A DNA stretch of 64,000 nucleotides. Source: Telmatactis stephensoni. Lineage: Eukaryota; Cnidaria; Anthozoa; Actiniaria; Isophelliidae. The position numbers and the translations under genes are program-made. The stretch is from the NCBI GenBank assembly GCA_029948255.1, contig JALIZF010001888.1, forward strand, positions 806,001 through 870,000, given 5' to 3'. The first letter of the stretch is position 1. Each line of letters opens with the position of its first letter. The notes under the pieces were generated by a model. The model did not search any database. It saw only the letters and a list, made by a program, of their open reading frames with translations, and was not told the origin of the DNA. Positions 1 to 12,375 of the stretch are shown here, one piece after another.

Positions 1-2802
1 TGCGCGCGCATGTGTCTGTACTATGATATAAACATACTGGAAGATGTACAGCACAAGAGAAGCTTAGGAACACGAGGTATAGCTGAGTGTTTGTCTTGCT
101 TTTCGATGCTCTACATCTTCCAGAGTGTTAATGTCGTTGTGCAATTTTATCCTTAGTTCAATTTTTATTTTGTGTGTAGTAATGTATAATAATGAGTATA
201 AAACAAAGGAAAATATAAATTGAATCAAAGATAAAATTGAATTACAACATTTATATCACAGTACAGAGAAAAAAGCGATCGTTTTATGTTGTTTTTACAA
301 AATATTTTCAAAGTTTTTGTGGGACCCATGTCTGTGTCGCTATCTCTGTTCTCTGATATAAACACGGTAACCAGCCAATCAGCGCGTGCGTTATATCTCA
401 AATATTTCATAAATTGCTATATTAAACAATCAACTTCGTCGTTCAGCTGTGAATATATTACAGAAATAGAAAACGCGCAGGCAATTAATCGCGTTTGTGT
501 GCTCTCACATACAACACAACACACACGTACACGCCCGTTGTACATCAGAGCGCGCGTTATATAAGAACTCTTTCAAAAATGTATAGCTAGCTAGCTAGTT
601 ACTTGGTGTCAGATTCTCCAACCGACTCTATGAAATGGGTGTAGTACTAGAACGACAACCAGAAGTCTTTATTTGATCAAAGGAAACTGCGAAAAATAGA
701 ATTGCCTTTGGTCACGTGACTCATGACGTATTTACTTCTAATTGCTCTCTACTATTCCCTTCCTGTTTATTTGATTTTCGCATTTTTTAACTTGTTTTAC
801 TTTGTTTATGTTATTGATGTTTTTAAATGAAAAATTATTACAAAGGAATAGGTAGACTACCCAATTTTAGAATGATACGTTTTTTATTGATTTTTCCCTC
901 TTTCTGTATCTATTAGTATTCTTAGCCAGGCTCTTTGAATAAATATGCATCTTTAATTCTTAATTCTTTGGGTTTTTTTAATGTATTAAGTGAAATATGG
1001 TAATACGCTACAATAAATAATGTCAAAATAATGTAGCTTGATTATATCAGGGAGGAATCTAACATTAATTCAAGAAACAGTTGAAACAACTGAAACGAAA
1101 ACTTGGCTTTCAAAAGGAATTATTCTCAAGTTATCTCACCTCGTTTAAACATTTCAACGATTAATACGATAATCACCTGAAAATGATAGCATTTATAAAT
1201 TCGTCTTTATTTTGACATTCAATGTCAGGCTTCACTGCAATTAGCTGACATCTGATTGGCTTTCTTGAACACTTAAATGGTTTTCTGTTCAAGGAAAAAG
1301 TTTAAAAATTATTTATAAATAGTAAAACAAGGAAAAACGATAATGGTAAAACTTTTATACTTTAGAATGGATACTAGAAAGAGGAAATTTGCAATAAATT
1401 CATCAACCACCTGCTAAGTTTGAATAATAACTTTACCTGTTAGTTTGTATGTATTCTAGCCAATACAGAAACCCCTATTTATATAATAAATGCAAACCAT
1501 TTGTAAGCTGCATAAGAGGTTAGACCAGTAGCCTCCGATTAATTGAAATTAACGCCGGAAGAGGTAAATAGTACATCAATATGGAAAAAGTTATGTCCAC
1601 GTCAGCTTTCCCTAGCTAGTTGAACTTGGATGCATTTTTCTTGATTTTGACTGTTGGAACTCCTCAGAAAGCGTTAGGACTATCAAGGCGGTTGTAGTAA
1701 TGCTACAAGAATCGATGCTCAAGAGATATTATAGCAGATAAAAGCACTGTAATTATTGTTTTTGTATCTTGGAGACATTGTTTGGAAGTCAAGTAAAAAG
1801 GTAAGAGTGATAACTAAAAACAATCAAAAACTTTTTAAATCTTTGCAGCTAGATACGTTATTTTACATTTTATACCATTTGATAGCTATAAAGAAGATAG
1901 AGAAGATAAAGTAGTTTTATTTAAATCGAAGTTATAAGGATATTTGAAAGTACGAAGGATGCAAATTATTTCAATCTTCCTGACTTAGAGAGGATTCGGT
2001 TTCGGGATGTTTTTTTGCGCATTTTAATTATTTCGAGCATTTACTGTGTCCAGATGGATTCTCAAATCTTCCATATTTTTGCTTTCTAAATCTCAGTAAA
2101 ATGTCTGACTTAACTGATATCTAAAAACTTCGAAATATACTGTAGTTCATTTCAAAAGGGGAAAAATTAGGGCAATGAATTAACATTCAACAAATAATAG
2201 ACACGATTTAAAATAAAGCTCTTCTTACAGTGTTTATTACAAACAACTATGGGGGATTAGTTAAATAGTTTAATAAGTCGATAATACAGTCAACACAGCT
2301 AATGCTTATTCAAGATAAAGGCGGTCTCTATAACTTTCAAGTTTGGTGTCTAAATTTCTCTTGAGTAAGGTTTCGCATTCTCTGGCATAGTGGTTTTCTT
2401 TACCTGCCGGCAATTATAGATTTCTCTTCCACTATTCCATGAGATCAGGCAAATGTAGTGAAATGAGTAAATTTTGAAGAAAAAGTTACGCCTGAGAAAT
2501 TAAATGATATCAGAATCCATTTTTTGTTTCTCCCGGGAAATTTCAGAGGGAAGTTGTTAAAAAATATTACCGTTAACTCAATTGCACTGTTCATAGCCGA
2601 GGCACGCCATGTAACGATAAATGTAAACAACACTTTTTCGTTTGGTGTAAAATAATTTGACACATTTTTTATTGGTCCTTTTTAATTAAATGAAATATAG
2701 CTCAACAAAGAGCTCCAGCTAGTGCTCCAGTAATTGCTAGACTTCTAATTACAGATAACGAATACATTAACCGGAATAGTTATCAAAAAAAAAAAAAAAA
2801 AG

Positions 2803-2839
<37 letters not shown>

Positions 2840-5800
2840 TAAATAAAAAAAGAAAGAAAGAAAAAGAAAATGTATGGTAATATTGCAAATTTAAATTCAT
2901 TTTCTTCATCCCGACCTTCCAAAATAAAATTCAAATAAAGAAGAAGAAGAAGAAGAAAAAAAGGAATAAAAATAATTAACATGATGATTGATCAATGAAA
3001 ATATATATGATATACATTACTGAGTCTAAAATACAGAAAGGATATTGAGCTAAGCTATCAGTTTTAGAGAAAAGTACTTACTAATTGAGATTTTTTGATA
3101 CAATCTTTAAAAAAGTATTCTAGTCCAATACTCTTTAATATTGTACAACTTTTCACGGCCAATCACCTAGAAGTGCAAAGATGTTAAAGCACTATAATTA
3201 ATTGAAAGAACTCGGCAAGTTTTGAGTTTCACTGAGTCGGATCAGTCAGTACCCTTGACTTCGAACAACAAATAGAGTGGTTTTCATTTGAACATGAAGG
3301 AATAGACAAACTAATAGTTGGTAGTAGACTCTAAAGCCATTGTTTTCTTTTGTTTCTTATCAACTGCTACAAACTAAATAGTCATTTTTCTTTCAAGTGT
3401 TAAATAAAATCACTCTACCACAGGAAACCCAAGCTCCAAACTAGAGTAATTTGGCTGGGTTTGTGAGTTTAGAAAAACTTTCGAAAATTACTCAGTCGAG
3501 AACAAATTAACAAAGCAATTTATTCAAGCCATTTCAGGTCCACGTTTAATAATTTTGCGTGAAAACACACTTCTATGAGACACTTTTGGTTATCGTTGAG
3601 AATTGTGATCATCTCAGGGGAAAGGTAAATCGCCTGCCTTCACATTGGCAAGGAAAAAATTGCCTAGTTTACTGATTTTGTGTTGAAAAAACCGCGCGTC
3701 CTCCTAAGGCAAGTTGATCTGGTTGAGTGGAGATCGCTAGTGTGCTGTCTTGCCACTTTGTGGGTACTGAGAAAAACAAATTTTATCTCACGCCACTAAA
3801 TAGGCTTGACTCAGTTGAATTCTTATTTCGTGTTCCTGTATGATGGTGTCGCTAGAAGAGGACGAGCACATGCTACCCTAGGGTTTTTATACTCCTCAGA
3901 CCGCGTCACCGCCCTTGCAGCTGATTGGCTAACGCGTTACAATGAACAATATGTAAATGGCTGGTAGTAACTTGAGATAAAATTACATTATGCTGTCACA
4001 TAATGTTGGTATTAAGAAAAAAAAATAACAATATCACTTCTGTTGTCGAGATACCTAAATTCGTTTTTACCCGAAGTAATTTTGAAATATTTTCTTAACT
4101 CACAAAGACCCACAAACACTGACAGTCAAATCGTGAAATTGCTCAAGTATTGAGCTTGGGTTATCTGTGCAAATATAAACTAATTCCAGGTAAAACTAAG
4201 TGATATCCTTAGTTTTAATGTCGTTTTAGCATTGCTAGCATTTTGGCTATATTGTTTATTAAGATATTATTTGAGAAACATTTCAGTCGCGAGGCCTGAG
4301 GACTGGGAATCGTGGAAGTATAAGCAGTATTATATATGATTTTTAAAATGTTGAGCTCAGTCAGGTTCCAGTACACTTTTGTCTCTAACTTTGATAATTG
4401 TTTTTTTTTTTTTATTCAAACGTTTCTAGTGTAAATCAACATCAATCAACTATCAAAGGAGGCTTTTCTTGGAAGCGTGATACTCGATCGGTACACGATT
4501 GCAACGCTAAAATTGACTATCATTAGCATTCCAGATGTTTACCGCGCGATAGAACTGACAAGAGCACGCGCTCTCTTAGTATTTTCGAAATATATGCGCG
4601 TGCGGTGTTTACCTACAGTCGAAACGTCTGGATAAAAAAGCAACTAAAGGATACAAAAGTGTACTCTTTAATTAATATTTGATTGGTTGACCACGGTTTT
4701 GGCGGGAAAATGATCACGTGACGACTTAATAAAAGTATCAGGCAACAAGTTCAATGTAGTCTTGGAAACCATTCAGTAGTTTGAATATTGACACGTTTCT
4801 CCGGCGCAGAAACACGGTTGGAAACTATTCAAAATCAATTCTTATCTAGCTTTTCAATGAAATGAATGATTGAATAGGAAAGAACTATTTTTGTAGTTCA
4901 ATTTTGATCGAGTTAGCACTGAGCGGGGTAGTCCAATGCCCGTAAGCGAAGAATCGGTCAGTGAAGCTACACGGAAACTGATACATCAAGGCAATTGAAG
5001 TACAGATGGTCTCTGGTTCTTTCTCTCTGAGAAACACAACTTAAATAAGAGTTTTAATTGCTTTAAGTTTACCCCTTATTTGCACCAATTAGATAAACTC
5101 TTAAAAACTCGTTATCTATCCACCATTGAACGACAACCTTTGAACAGGTGTTGCGTGTTGACATTGGAAAATGAATAAGATGCCTAACGGCCAGATTATC
5201 AAAGAATCTGGTGAAAAATGTAGACGACTAATTTGTTGGGAAAAACAAATCCAAAATACTAGGGCATGCAGTCCTAACAAGCGGTAAACCAAGACCCAAC
5301 CAAGATGTCGGGATGATAAAGTCAACACGGAAGAATGGGTTTATTAACGAAATGATATTGAACGTAACCCGACAAAAACACTCAAGCTCGGCTTGGAATT
5401 CGTAAGTAGTGATAAAATTTCTTCGTAAACCATTCAAGCTAAAATGGCTTTAAAACCAAGTCTAGAATGACCTAGTCAAATATGACTGACTTTAGCGAGG
5501 ATGCAAAGCTCTGTTGCATAATTAAAGACAATAATATACCGAATACAGCAGAACGTGTTCCATTAACGGGTGTTTTACAAACATGTTTTCTAGTTGAAAT
5601 ACTTTGATCACAGTTTAATCGATATTCTAATAGTTTGGTCAGAGTTAAATCAGATGTTATCGGAATCAAAACGGCTTTGTCTCTATTTGTTTCATTAGAA
5701 ATTCACTTTGCCATGTTTAATCTGTCCGTCATCAACTAACATTGACTATGAACAACAAGTTATTCTTCGCCTGCGAGAGATCAAACATTAATACACACTG

Positions 5801-6912
5801 TACTAGAAAACACATCAATCAATCTTTTATCGCTAGAAGCACTTGAAACTCCAAGCGTTATTCGTAGGTTGCTGGAAGAAATAAAACAAATCCAATATTT
5901 GTGGTTGCCTTGGTACAATATACTCAAAGAAACATTTGCACGTTTTCGACAATTTGCCGTAGGGTATGTTGACCAGTAAGGCTCATTTGTGGTTGTCATA
6001 TGGTGATTAACTCATTCGGAGGTTAACAAAACTGTGAAATTTCTACCGTACTTCAAAATAGGGCATTTATAGTCGATATATTTTGCTAAATAATGACCCC
6101 CAAAGACAGTTTTGCTCAGTACTACTTTATGACGGCATGTTCACTTTTAAGTAGTGCACATTTCTAAGTGTGGTGAAAAAAGTACTGGATTTTACAGGTA
6201 AAATTTCACGTTTTTCAAGTAATTTGTCAATTTTGTCAATTCTTGAGTGAAAAACGGATCAAGCAGCAGTTTATCAAAATGAGTTTTAGTTTCAGTTTTT
6301 CTTCATTTTGACAGAAATGGTGTTCAGTATCACGTGATTACGATTACAATCATCTGACAATCATTTGATGTCATAAATATCAACAAATAATTACACATCA
6401 AAGTATTAAATCACTGGATAGCATTTACGTGGCGAAACTACGGAAATCTTCATTCATAAATCAACAAAACTGTCAGATAAGAGGTACGATATTGAAAAAT
6501 GAATTTAGAAAAAACAGTGTATAGTTCTTTAGAGTACATCCAGCTGATAACACATAGCTGTTTTCTCTAATTATAAGGATATTAATGGTATTGACAGCAT
6601 TTGCAGTCGGAAAATGCTCTCTCGGTAAGATGTACTCACTGAATAATTCACTATTCGAAATGAAAAGTCTATGATTTTGGTCATGTATTCGTCTCAATGA
6701 CTCATGCCTAAATTCACTCCTTAAATAGGAACATCTCTTCAAAATTTGTCTAAAAAATTGATTATCAGCACTTGATTGGTTTCCCCAATGAAAAACGAAA
6801 ACATACCACACTACAAATGTAAACCTTGGGGAGGGGAGGAAGGGGAAATTTGTAGGCTAGTGTGTTTGGGTCTATAAATTCTTCACGATTACAATATTTG
6901 CTAGTAGACTAT
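1..6912. other. No gene recognised; AT-rich intergenic DNA
   Basis: I see no convincing exon on either strand. The open frames here are short, lack splice sites with matching phase and have no recognisable protein motif. Visible items are a short inverted repeat near 38-123, an A-rich/GA microsatellite at about 2779-2958, a TATA-like string near 552 and many small AT-rich palindromes. Distant regulatory sequence of the downstream sodium channel could lie here, but nothing in the sequence proves it. Confidence 0.6.
2779..2958. repeat. A-rich / GA / GAA microsatellite
   Basis: Runs of A interrupted by single G residues, then AAAG and GAAA units, then an AAG run near 2937-2955. This low-complexity tract produces a Phe/Leu-rich open frame on the minus strand that is not a gene. 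Confidence 0.85.
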
Positions 6913-7221
6913 CTAATTTTGTTTACATCGCTTTATAATATTTTCCAAAAAGAAACTGCTTTTATATAAAAATAATTTTATGAAAATAGATTGATTTGAC
7001 GCCAGGGAGGGTAAAGCTTGAGTTACAGTTTGGTTTAAGGCAGAAATATCAATACGCTGACTGTTAATTAGAACGCTTTCAGGCAATAAATCCAAGACAG
7101 CGTTCATAGCGGTGTTGTAGAATGAGTCAATTATCGTGTAGGACGCAGACTCTACAGACGGTCGGAAATTTGCCTTTTTATCCTCGTCTAAGTCAGGAAG
7201 CTCGATCAAAAAATCGTCCAA
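6913..7221 (-). CDS. Possible exon of an unknown minus-strand gene
   Basis: An open stretch of about 100 codons with an ordinary protein-like composition (acidic start, then mixed Asn/Ser/Leu, ending in a Lys/Arg tail). An in-frame stop lies just upstream of the first Gly-Asp-Leu codons. A weak acceptor-like AG is present there, so it could be a terminal exon, but I see no partner exon and no known domain. It may equally be a chance open frame in AT-rich DNA. I do not recognise it. Confidence 0.18.
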   Translation of the reverse strand: MDDFLIELPDLDEDKKANFRPSVESASYTIIDSFYNTAMNAVLDLLPESVLINSQRIDISALNQTVTQALPSLASNQSIFIKLFLYKSSFFLENIIKRCKQN

Positions 7222-8248
7222 ATCTCCTCAAAGATTATTAACAGGATTACTGGAGAACATAGAACGATTTGGTCTCACCTAGTTAGAATTCTACTAAGTG
7301 TAACGGTTTGTCTTCCCCATTCTGATCAAGTGTTAGTATTTCTAGATGTTGAACAGAGGGAATTTTACGTCAATCATAGCGCAAAGCCCGGTAAGTCAAC
7401 ATGCAATAATTGCACGTACAAATATTCACTTCTGACTCTTATTTTAACCATTTAAACTCACTAACGAATACAACACTAGCCACCACAATGCTCTTCAACT
7501 AAACTATACTATTATCATAAAGATGGTTTCCTATTCTGTATAGTATTTTCTCCGTTAGATTTTATTCCATTTTCAGCTAAATGTGGGTCAGTTTTTACTG
7601 AAATAACACCGTACACTTCAAATACGTTTTTCATTCAAAATCATTCAAAATACACGCAAAATATCAAACTTATTCACGCGCGCTTACTTCTGATCTCAAA
7701 ACTCCCCCACAGTAATCAAGTGAAATATATTTCTAGCCTGACTTATAGAACAATTATAAATTTGACTGCTAAAACGATGGTTGGTGAAGTCGACTGCCAA
7801 ATCGATTGCTTTTCCGAAACGCAGTCAAACCAATATTCTGGCCTCCATGAAAATCAATAATTTACGCATCAACGGTTGCAATTAGTTTTTAGACATGTAT
7901 ATTTTAGCGTTGATTAGTCTATAGAACAGTACAGACGTCTTGCGTGCTTACATACGGGAATATACATTCTTAACGATTTTCAGGCAGTTTCGGCGCGTAT
8001 ATTTATATTGTATTGCGTTTGTTCGTTTGTTTGTTTGCTTTTGTACAGTATATATCAATTGATTAGCTGGTCTTTAGCTATATATGCTCTATAGTTCTCC
8101 TTACTATAGTGTGCGTCTAACTATGGTTCAGCTTTCCGTTAGACTCTCAGTAGGTCTGTCCGTTTACATGTCTGTTCGTTAACATCTCAGTAGGTCTGCA
8201 TATCAGTGTCTGTCCGTTAGACTCTCAGTAGGTCTTTCCGTTAAGCTT

Positions 8249-8608
8249 GGTTTTCACGAGCGATGGAAACAAGCGGAAGCGTCATACGCAGAATCAGGGG
8301 GTGTTTACATGGCACTAGGATCATCCTACTTGCTATACATTTACTGCATTTTGTTTACATGGAAATTTGTGTCTTCACGTCGGGTACTAGGATCATCCTA
8401 CTAAACAGAATGCAGTAAATGTATAGCAGGTAGGATGATTCGCCTGCTAGGATGATCCCAGTGCTAGGATGATCCTAGTGTCATGTAAACACCCTCCTCA
8501 GTGATGCATTGTCCACTGTCTTTTTTCACACCTATAGGTGAGAAATACATTACCGACTGAGTCTGCGTATGTTGTTTTCGCTTCTGCTTCCGTCGCTCGT
8601 GAATACCA
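8249..8608. mobile_element. Foldback MITE (family A) carrying a second MITE
   Basis: The ends form terminal inverted repeats: GGTTTTCACGAGCGATGG on the left matches CGCTCGTGAATACC on the right, with inner arms around ATACGCAGA and TCTGCGTATG. Other members in this window lie at 15411-15711, 34401-34642 and as a fragment near 16010-16140. The family ends resemble CACTAGCGAC, with CAACATACGCAGACTCAG just inside. There is no coding capacity, so it is non-autonomous. Confidence 0.75.
8298..8494. mobile_element. MITE nested inside the family A element
   Basis: Terminal inverted repeats GGGTGTTTACATGG and CATGTAAACACCC bracket a foldback with several copies of the palindromic core TAGGATCATCCTA. 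It lies wholly within the older element at 8249-8608, so it inserted later. Confidence 0.75.
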
Positions 8609-10192
8609 GCCATTAACATGTTACTGTCGGTCCGTTAGCATCTTAGTAGGTCTGTCAGTGTCTGACAGACCGAACAGGTCTGTTAGCCTCTTAGAAGGTC
8701 TGTCTGTTATTCCTCAGTAGGTCTGTCTGTTAGCCTATCAGTAGGTCTGTCATTGTCTGTCCGTTAGCCTCTCAGGTCTGTCTGTTACTCCTCAGTAGGT
8801 CTGTCTGTTAGCCTATCAGTAGGTCTGTCATTGTCTGTCCGTTAGCCTCTCAGGTCTGTCTTGTTACTCCTCAGTAGGTCTGTCAGTAGGTCTGTCATTG
8901 TCTGTCCGTTAGCCTCTCAGGTCTGTCTGTTATTCCTCAGTAGGTCTGTCTGTTAGCCTATCCGTAGGTCTGTCATTGTCTGTCCGTTAGCCTCTCGGGT
9001 CCGTCTGTTACTCCTCAGTAGGTGGTCAATCATTTAGCTTTCCATTAGGCCTGTCCAATGGGCTAGTACTAATTCTATCCGTTAGTATGTCAACTGTCTG
9101 ATAGCCCATCAGTAGGTCTGTCTGTCAGTATGTCTGTTAGGTCCGTTTGCTATTAGCCTCTCATTAGGCATGTCCTTTAGACTAGCACTAGTTCTGTTAG
9201 GTCCGTCTATTAGCCCATCAGCATCGAGGTCTGTCTGTTAGTTTGTCAGTAAGTCTGTCTTTTAGCCAGTTCGTCTCTGATCTCCTGTAACTCAGTAACT
9301 GTCTGTTAGTCAACCAGTACATCCATCTACTGATGGGACTCTACCGCTTCTGGACCCCTTGAGTGCTTGTGCACATGCTCTAATTTAAAGTGTTTGTATT
9401 TGTTTGCAATTGTATCTCTGTTATCAGCCATTAGTGTACTTTGTTTAGTGTTGAACAACGAGTTCTTCTGTTTAGTGGTTTGTGGCGTCTGACTTTCTGA
9501 CCATCAACTGCTATTCTTATTTTGTGGTGTTTATTATATCTGGTTGCAATACACAGGGGTTTTCTCTGTTTGTGAGTCCACCATTTATCTTGTTTGTTTT
9601 AGAGTTTTGTATGCTTGTTTGTTAGTTCGCTTGTTCGTTCGTTTGTTGTTCGCTTGTGTTTGTTTGTTTAGAGCTCGTTTGTGTTCTTTGTTTTTCTGTA
9701 AGTCATATTTTAATTTTAGGATATGTAACAGTGAGTCCGTCCGCCTTGCTGTCTGTTCGACTTTAAATACATCGCCCTCAAATAATTTCGTTATAGTCTG
9801 TAAAAATTCGCTATTTTTCAGCATATTATTCTTTATACTTCCTATCTTTCTTACTTTCTATATAATCCCTTCTTATAATTGTCTCTATCCTACTCTTTCT
9901 CTTTGCTTCCATCCATTCCTCTCTTTGATTCACCATTGTTTTTTTCATTTAGCAATTCATTCATTTACCAAACAATTCACTAATTTGGTTTTGGTTTTGC
10001 CTTCCACTCATCTCGGTTTTACTATGACAAATTGTCGCGCCAACTTGATGGATTTTCACTGGAAATTTTTGATCGTTTCTAACTGAGTGCAATTCTGTAA
10101 CCTTAGGATTGTAACAGTCTGTCTATTTTCAACAGACAAATAGTTAGAATACAACGAAGCTAACAAATAATATCTGTCCGTTCTGGTCTCAG

Positions 10193-10580
10193 GGGGTGGG
10201 GGGGGTGGGGGGGGAACTCCATTGTAAAATGATCGGGTATGCTCATCGGACATTTAAAAAAATACCCAAATCTTTTAAGAAGGGCGTGGCTGGACGATTT
10301 TTAACCCCTAAGAAATACCAGCGATATTGTAAGCCAATGAACATTATAGAACATATATAAATTGAACGGGTCGAAACGCTTTTGTTGGGCAAATTTCTTC
10401 CATTTGAGAGCAAGATAATAAGCGATGGGCTCTTTTGATACCCTAAGAGAGACCAGGAAATGCCAAAACTCTAAACTTCAATTTTAACACCCTAAAAGAT
10501 ACCAAATCGCTGATTTTTACCCCTAAGAGATACGACGAGCATACCCGGTCCTTTTACAATGGAGTCCCCCCCCCCCCCCC
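10193..10580. mobile_element. Foldback element with G-run and C-run ends
   Basis: The left arm reads a G-rich run followed by ACTCCATTGTAAAATGATCG. The right arm is the reverse complement, ending in CCTTTTACAATGGAGT and a long C run. The interior holds repeats of ACCCTAAGAGATACC. The homopolymer runs are therefore part of matching arms and not independent microsatellites. Confidence 0.7.
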
Positions 10581-10613
10581 ACCGGGGTTCCGATACACCA
10601 AGAAAGATTCGAA

Positions 10614-10813
10614 ATACGTTGGGAGTTTCACTTTCTAGACATTTCTAACATGATTTCTGTAGCAAATCTCCAATGGCTAGAAATACTTTTCCAACAGATA
10701 TTTCTAACCGTTAAAAGATTGCTAGAAGTGTGTTGGAAAATTCAATGTCCAACCATTGCAAATGTGCTGGAAATATGTTAGAAATTTGCTGGAAAATGAA
10801 ACTTCAACGTATT
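10614..10813. mobile_element. Short foldback MITE
   Basis: The left end TACGTTGGGAGTTTCA pairs with the right end TGAAACTTCAACGTA. The interior alternates between GCTAGAAAT and ATTTCTAAC motifs, so most of the element can fold on itself. Confidence 0.65.
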
Positions 10814-10970
10814 GCTAATTGTTGGAAATGGACAGAATGCTGGAAACTTTAATCTTTAGAAATTCGTCCGAAATTTTCTAGAAATTGCAATTTCCAATGT
10901 TAGCAATAAATGGTCAAAAACTTCCAGTGTCTGTATTCTATGACTAAACCCTCATCTAAACGAGCAAGTT

Positions 10971-11435
10971 TCCCTTGACAACTTTCTTTGACAAGAGATT
11001 AACAACACGTCTTCCTTGACAAGTTTTGACGAACAAAGTGGCTTTACATTGACAAGGAAAAAGAAATAAAATTCTTTTATCTAATGAGGGTATAAACATT
11101 ATTACCGATGACCCCGCGGTAGTTTACATAATGGACCTCAACTAACAATCCCAACTGGCAAGGAAGCGAACCAGTTGGCTATATTACAAGCATGGCCGAG
11201 AAACTGAATTTGAACTAGTGGTTACCCGGAACAAATTCAGCCTCAGCTAGTGGTCATAGCGGGGACTCGAACTCGGGACCACCGGATTACGAAACTGATG
11301 TTCTGACCACTCGACCATGCTGCCTCCAGGCACGCCAGCTTTCAGTAAGGCAACTTAAGGGAAAAATGATATTTATTGTCGTCTATAGGAATAAGTTTTT
11401 CTTGCCAAGGCAAAGTTGTCAAGGAAAACCAAGCT
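10971..11435. mobile_element. Foldback element split by a SINE
   Basis: The left end TTTCCCTTGACAACTTTC and the right end CAAAGTTGTCAAGGAAAA are inverted repeats. A tRNA-derived SINE lies between them (11142-11327), together with sequence that shares the CTTGACAAG motif. The SINE is the later arrival. Confidence 0.6.
11142..11327 (-). mobile_element. tRNA-derived SINE, copy 1
   Basis: Read on the minus strand, the head contains a pol III A box, TGGTCGAGTGG (complement of 11307-11317), and a B box, AGTTCGAGTCC (complement of 11263-11273), at tRNA-like spacing. The family is also present at 17426-17737 with the same head and the same tail motif CCAGTTGG. The tRNA-like head could not fold as a functional tRNA because the 3' half is replaced by SINE body. 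Confidence 0.8.
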
Positions 11436-12375
11436 TAACGTGACACTGTCCGTGACACATGACTAAAGTCTTTGTAACCAATACAATTGATACCCTGATA
11501 CTGAACATAGCACCCTTAAAGAAGTACAAAACAAAAACTCATGAGCTGTCGAACTAAAAACAGAAAGCTGCCTTAAAGTTATGAGTGTTTTAAAATATTC
11601 AAAAATGAAGTGACAACGTCAAATAACTGGTACTCGCATAATCTGATGCTTGGAAAACCAATAACCTAACTAACAATATCAAACATTCTTTGAGTAAAAT
11701 GACCGAACACATACTGTGAACTGGGCTTTCGGCATCACCTTTGCATTTCAAAACAACTAACATCTTTGAGGAAGCGACCTGAATTGTTTGGCAGCTTTTT
11801 AGACTCGGTTTTTTATGCTTTTTTTTATAGTTTCACACGAGTGAAAGAAATAATTCAAAGGTTTTTTGTTGCTTTTCCTATTTAGAGAAGTATTAGGAGT
11901 GTCAATCATTTACGTCGAATCCGTCCCATTGGCTGAAACTACAGGATATAATTTCCACCAATTTGTGGTTCGCAAAGCGGGAAACACAACTAAAAATGAC
12001 GTTCAAATTAACAGTTATCCAAGTTTTTAATGCAGGCTTGTTTGAGCAATGCCGCACTAGAAAATATATTTAAAAAAACGCAAAATAAAGTCTGTCATAA
12101 AACGGCGACTAGGAGTCGATGAGAGAGCCTTTGATACCGGCAGCTTTTAAATTTTTAATTGTTTTAAACAAAGCTCCAAGCGAGAGGGACCAAGCTGAAT
12201 GAAAGAAGTCATAAAACTCCGTCACGCAATGAAACGTTAATCAAATTGAATACTGTTTTAAAAGACACAAAAACGGCTAACTGCTCCTCGACAACCACAA
12301 GTTATATCCCCTATGTATTATCATTATCGAGTGAAGAAATTTTTTCAAACTTCTTTTTCAAAGTTACGGGCAAAA

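Larger units (their letters stand above)
8100..9330. repeat. GTCTGTC/GTTAG minisatellite
   Basis: Degenerate tandem array built from short blocks such as GTCTGTCCGTTAGCC and TCTCAGTAGGTCTGTC. They are arranged in higher-order units of roughly 55 bp between about 8700 and 9000 and decay towards both ends. A nested foldback transposon (8249-8608) interrupts the array. Confidence 0.85.

Noticed and set aside
548..567. TATA box of a gene at the left edge
   Set aside because: TTATATAA is present but no exon follows, and such strings are common in AT-rich DNA.
5116..5999. Cluster of short minus-strand open frames
   Set aside because: They overlap in different frames, have no splice signals that join them and no recognisable motif.
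11263..11317. Functional tRNA gene on the minus strand
   Set aside because: A and B boxes are present but the 3' half and acceptor stem do not fit, and the same unit recurs as a dispersed repeat; it is a SINE head.
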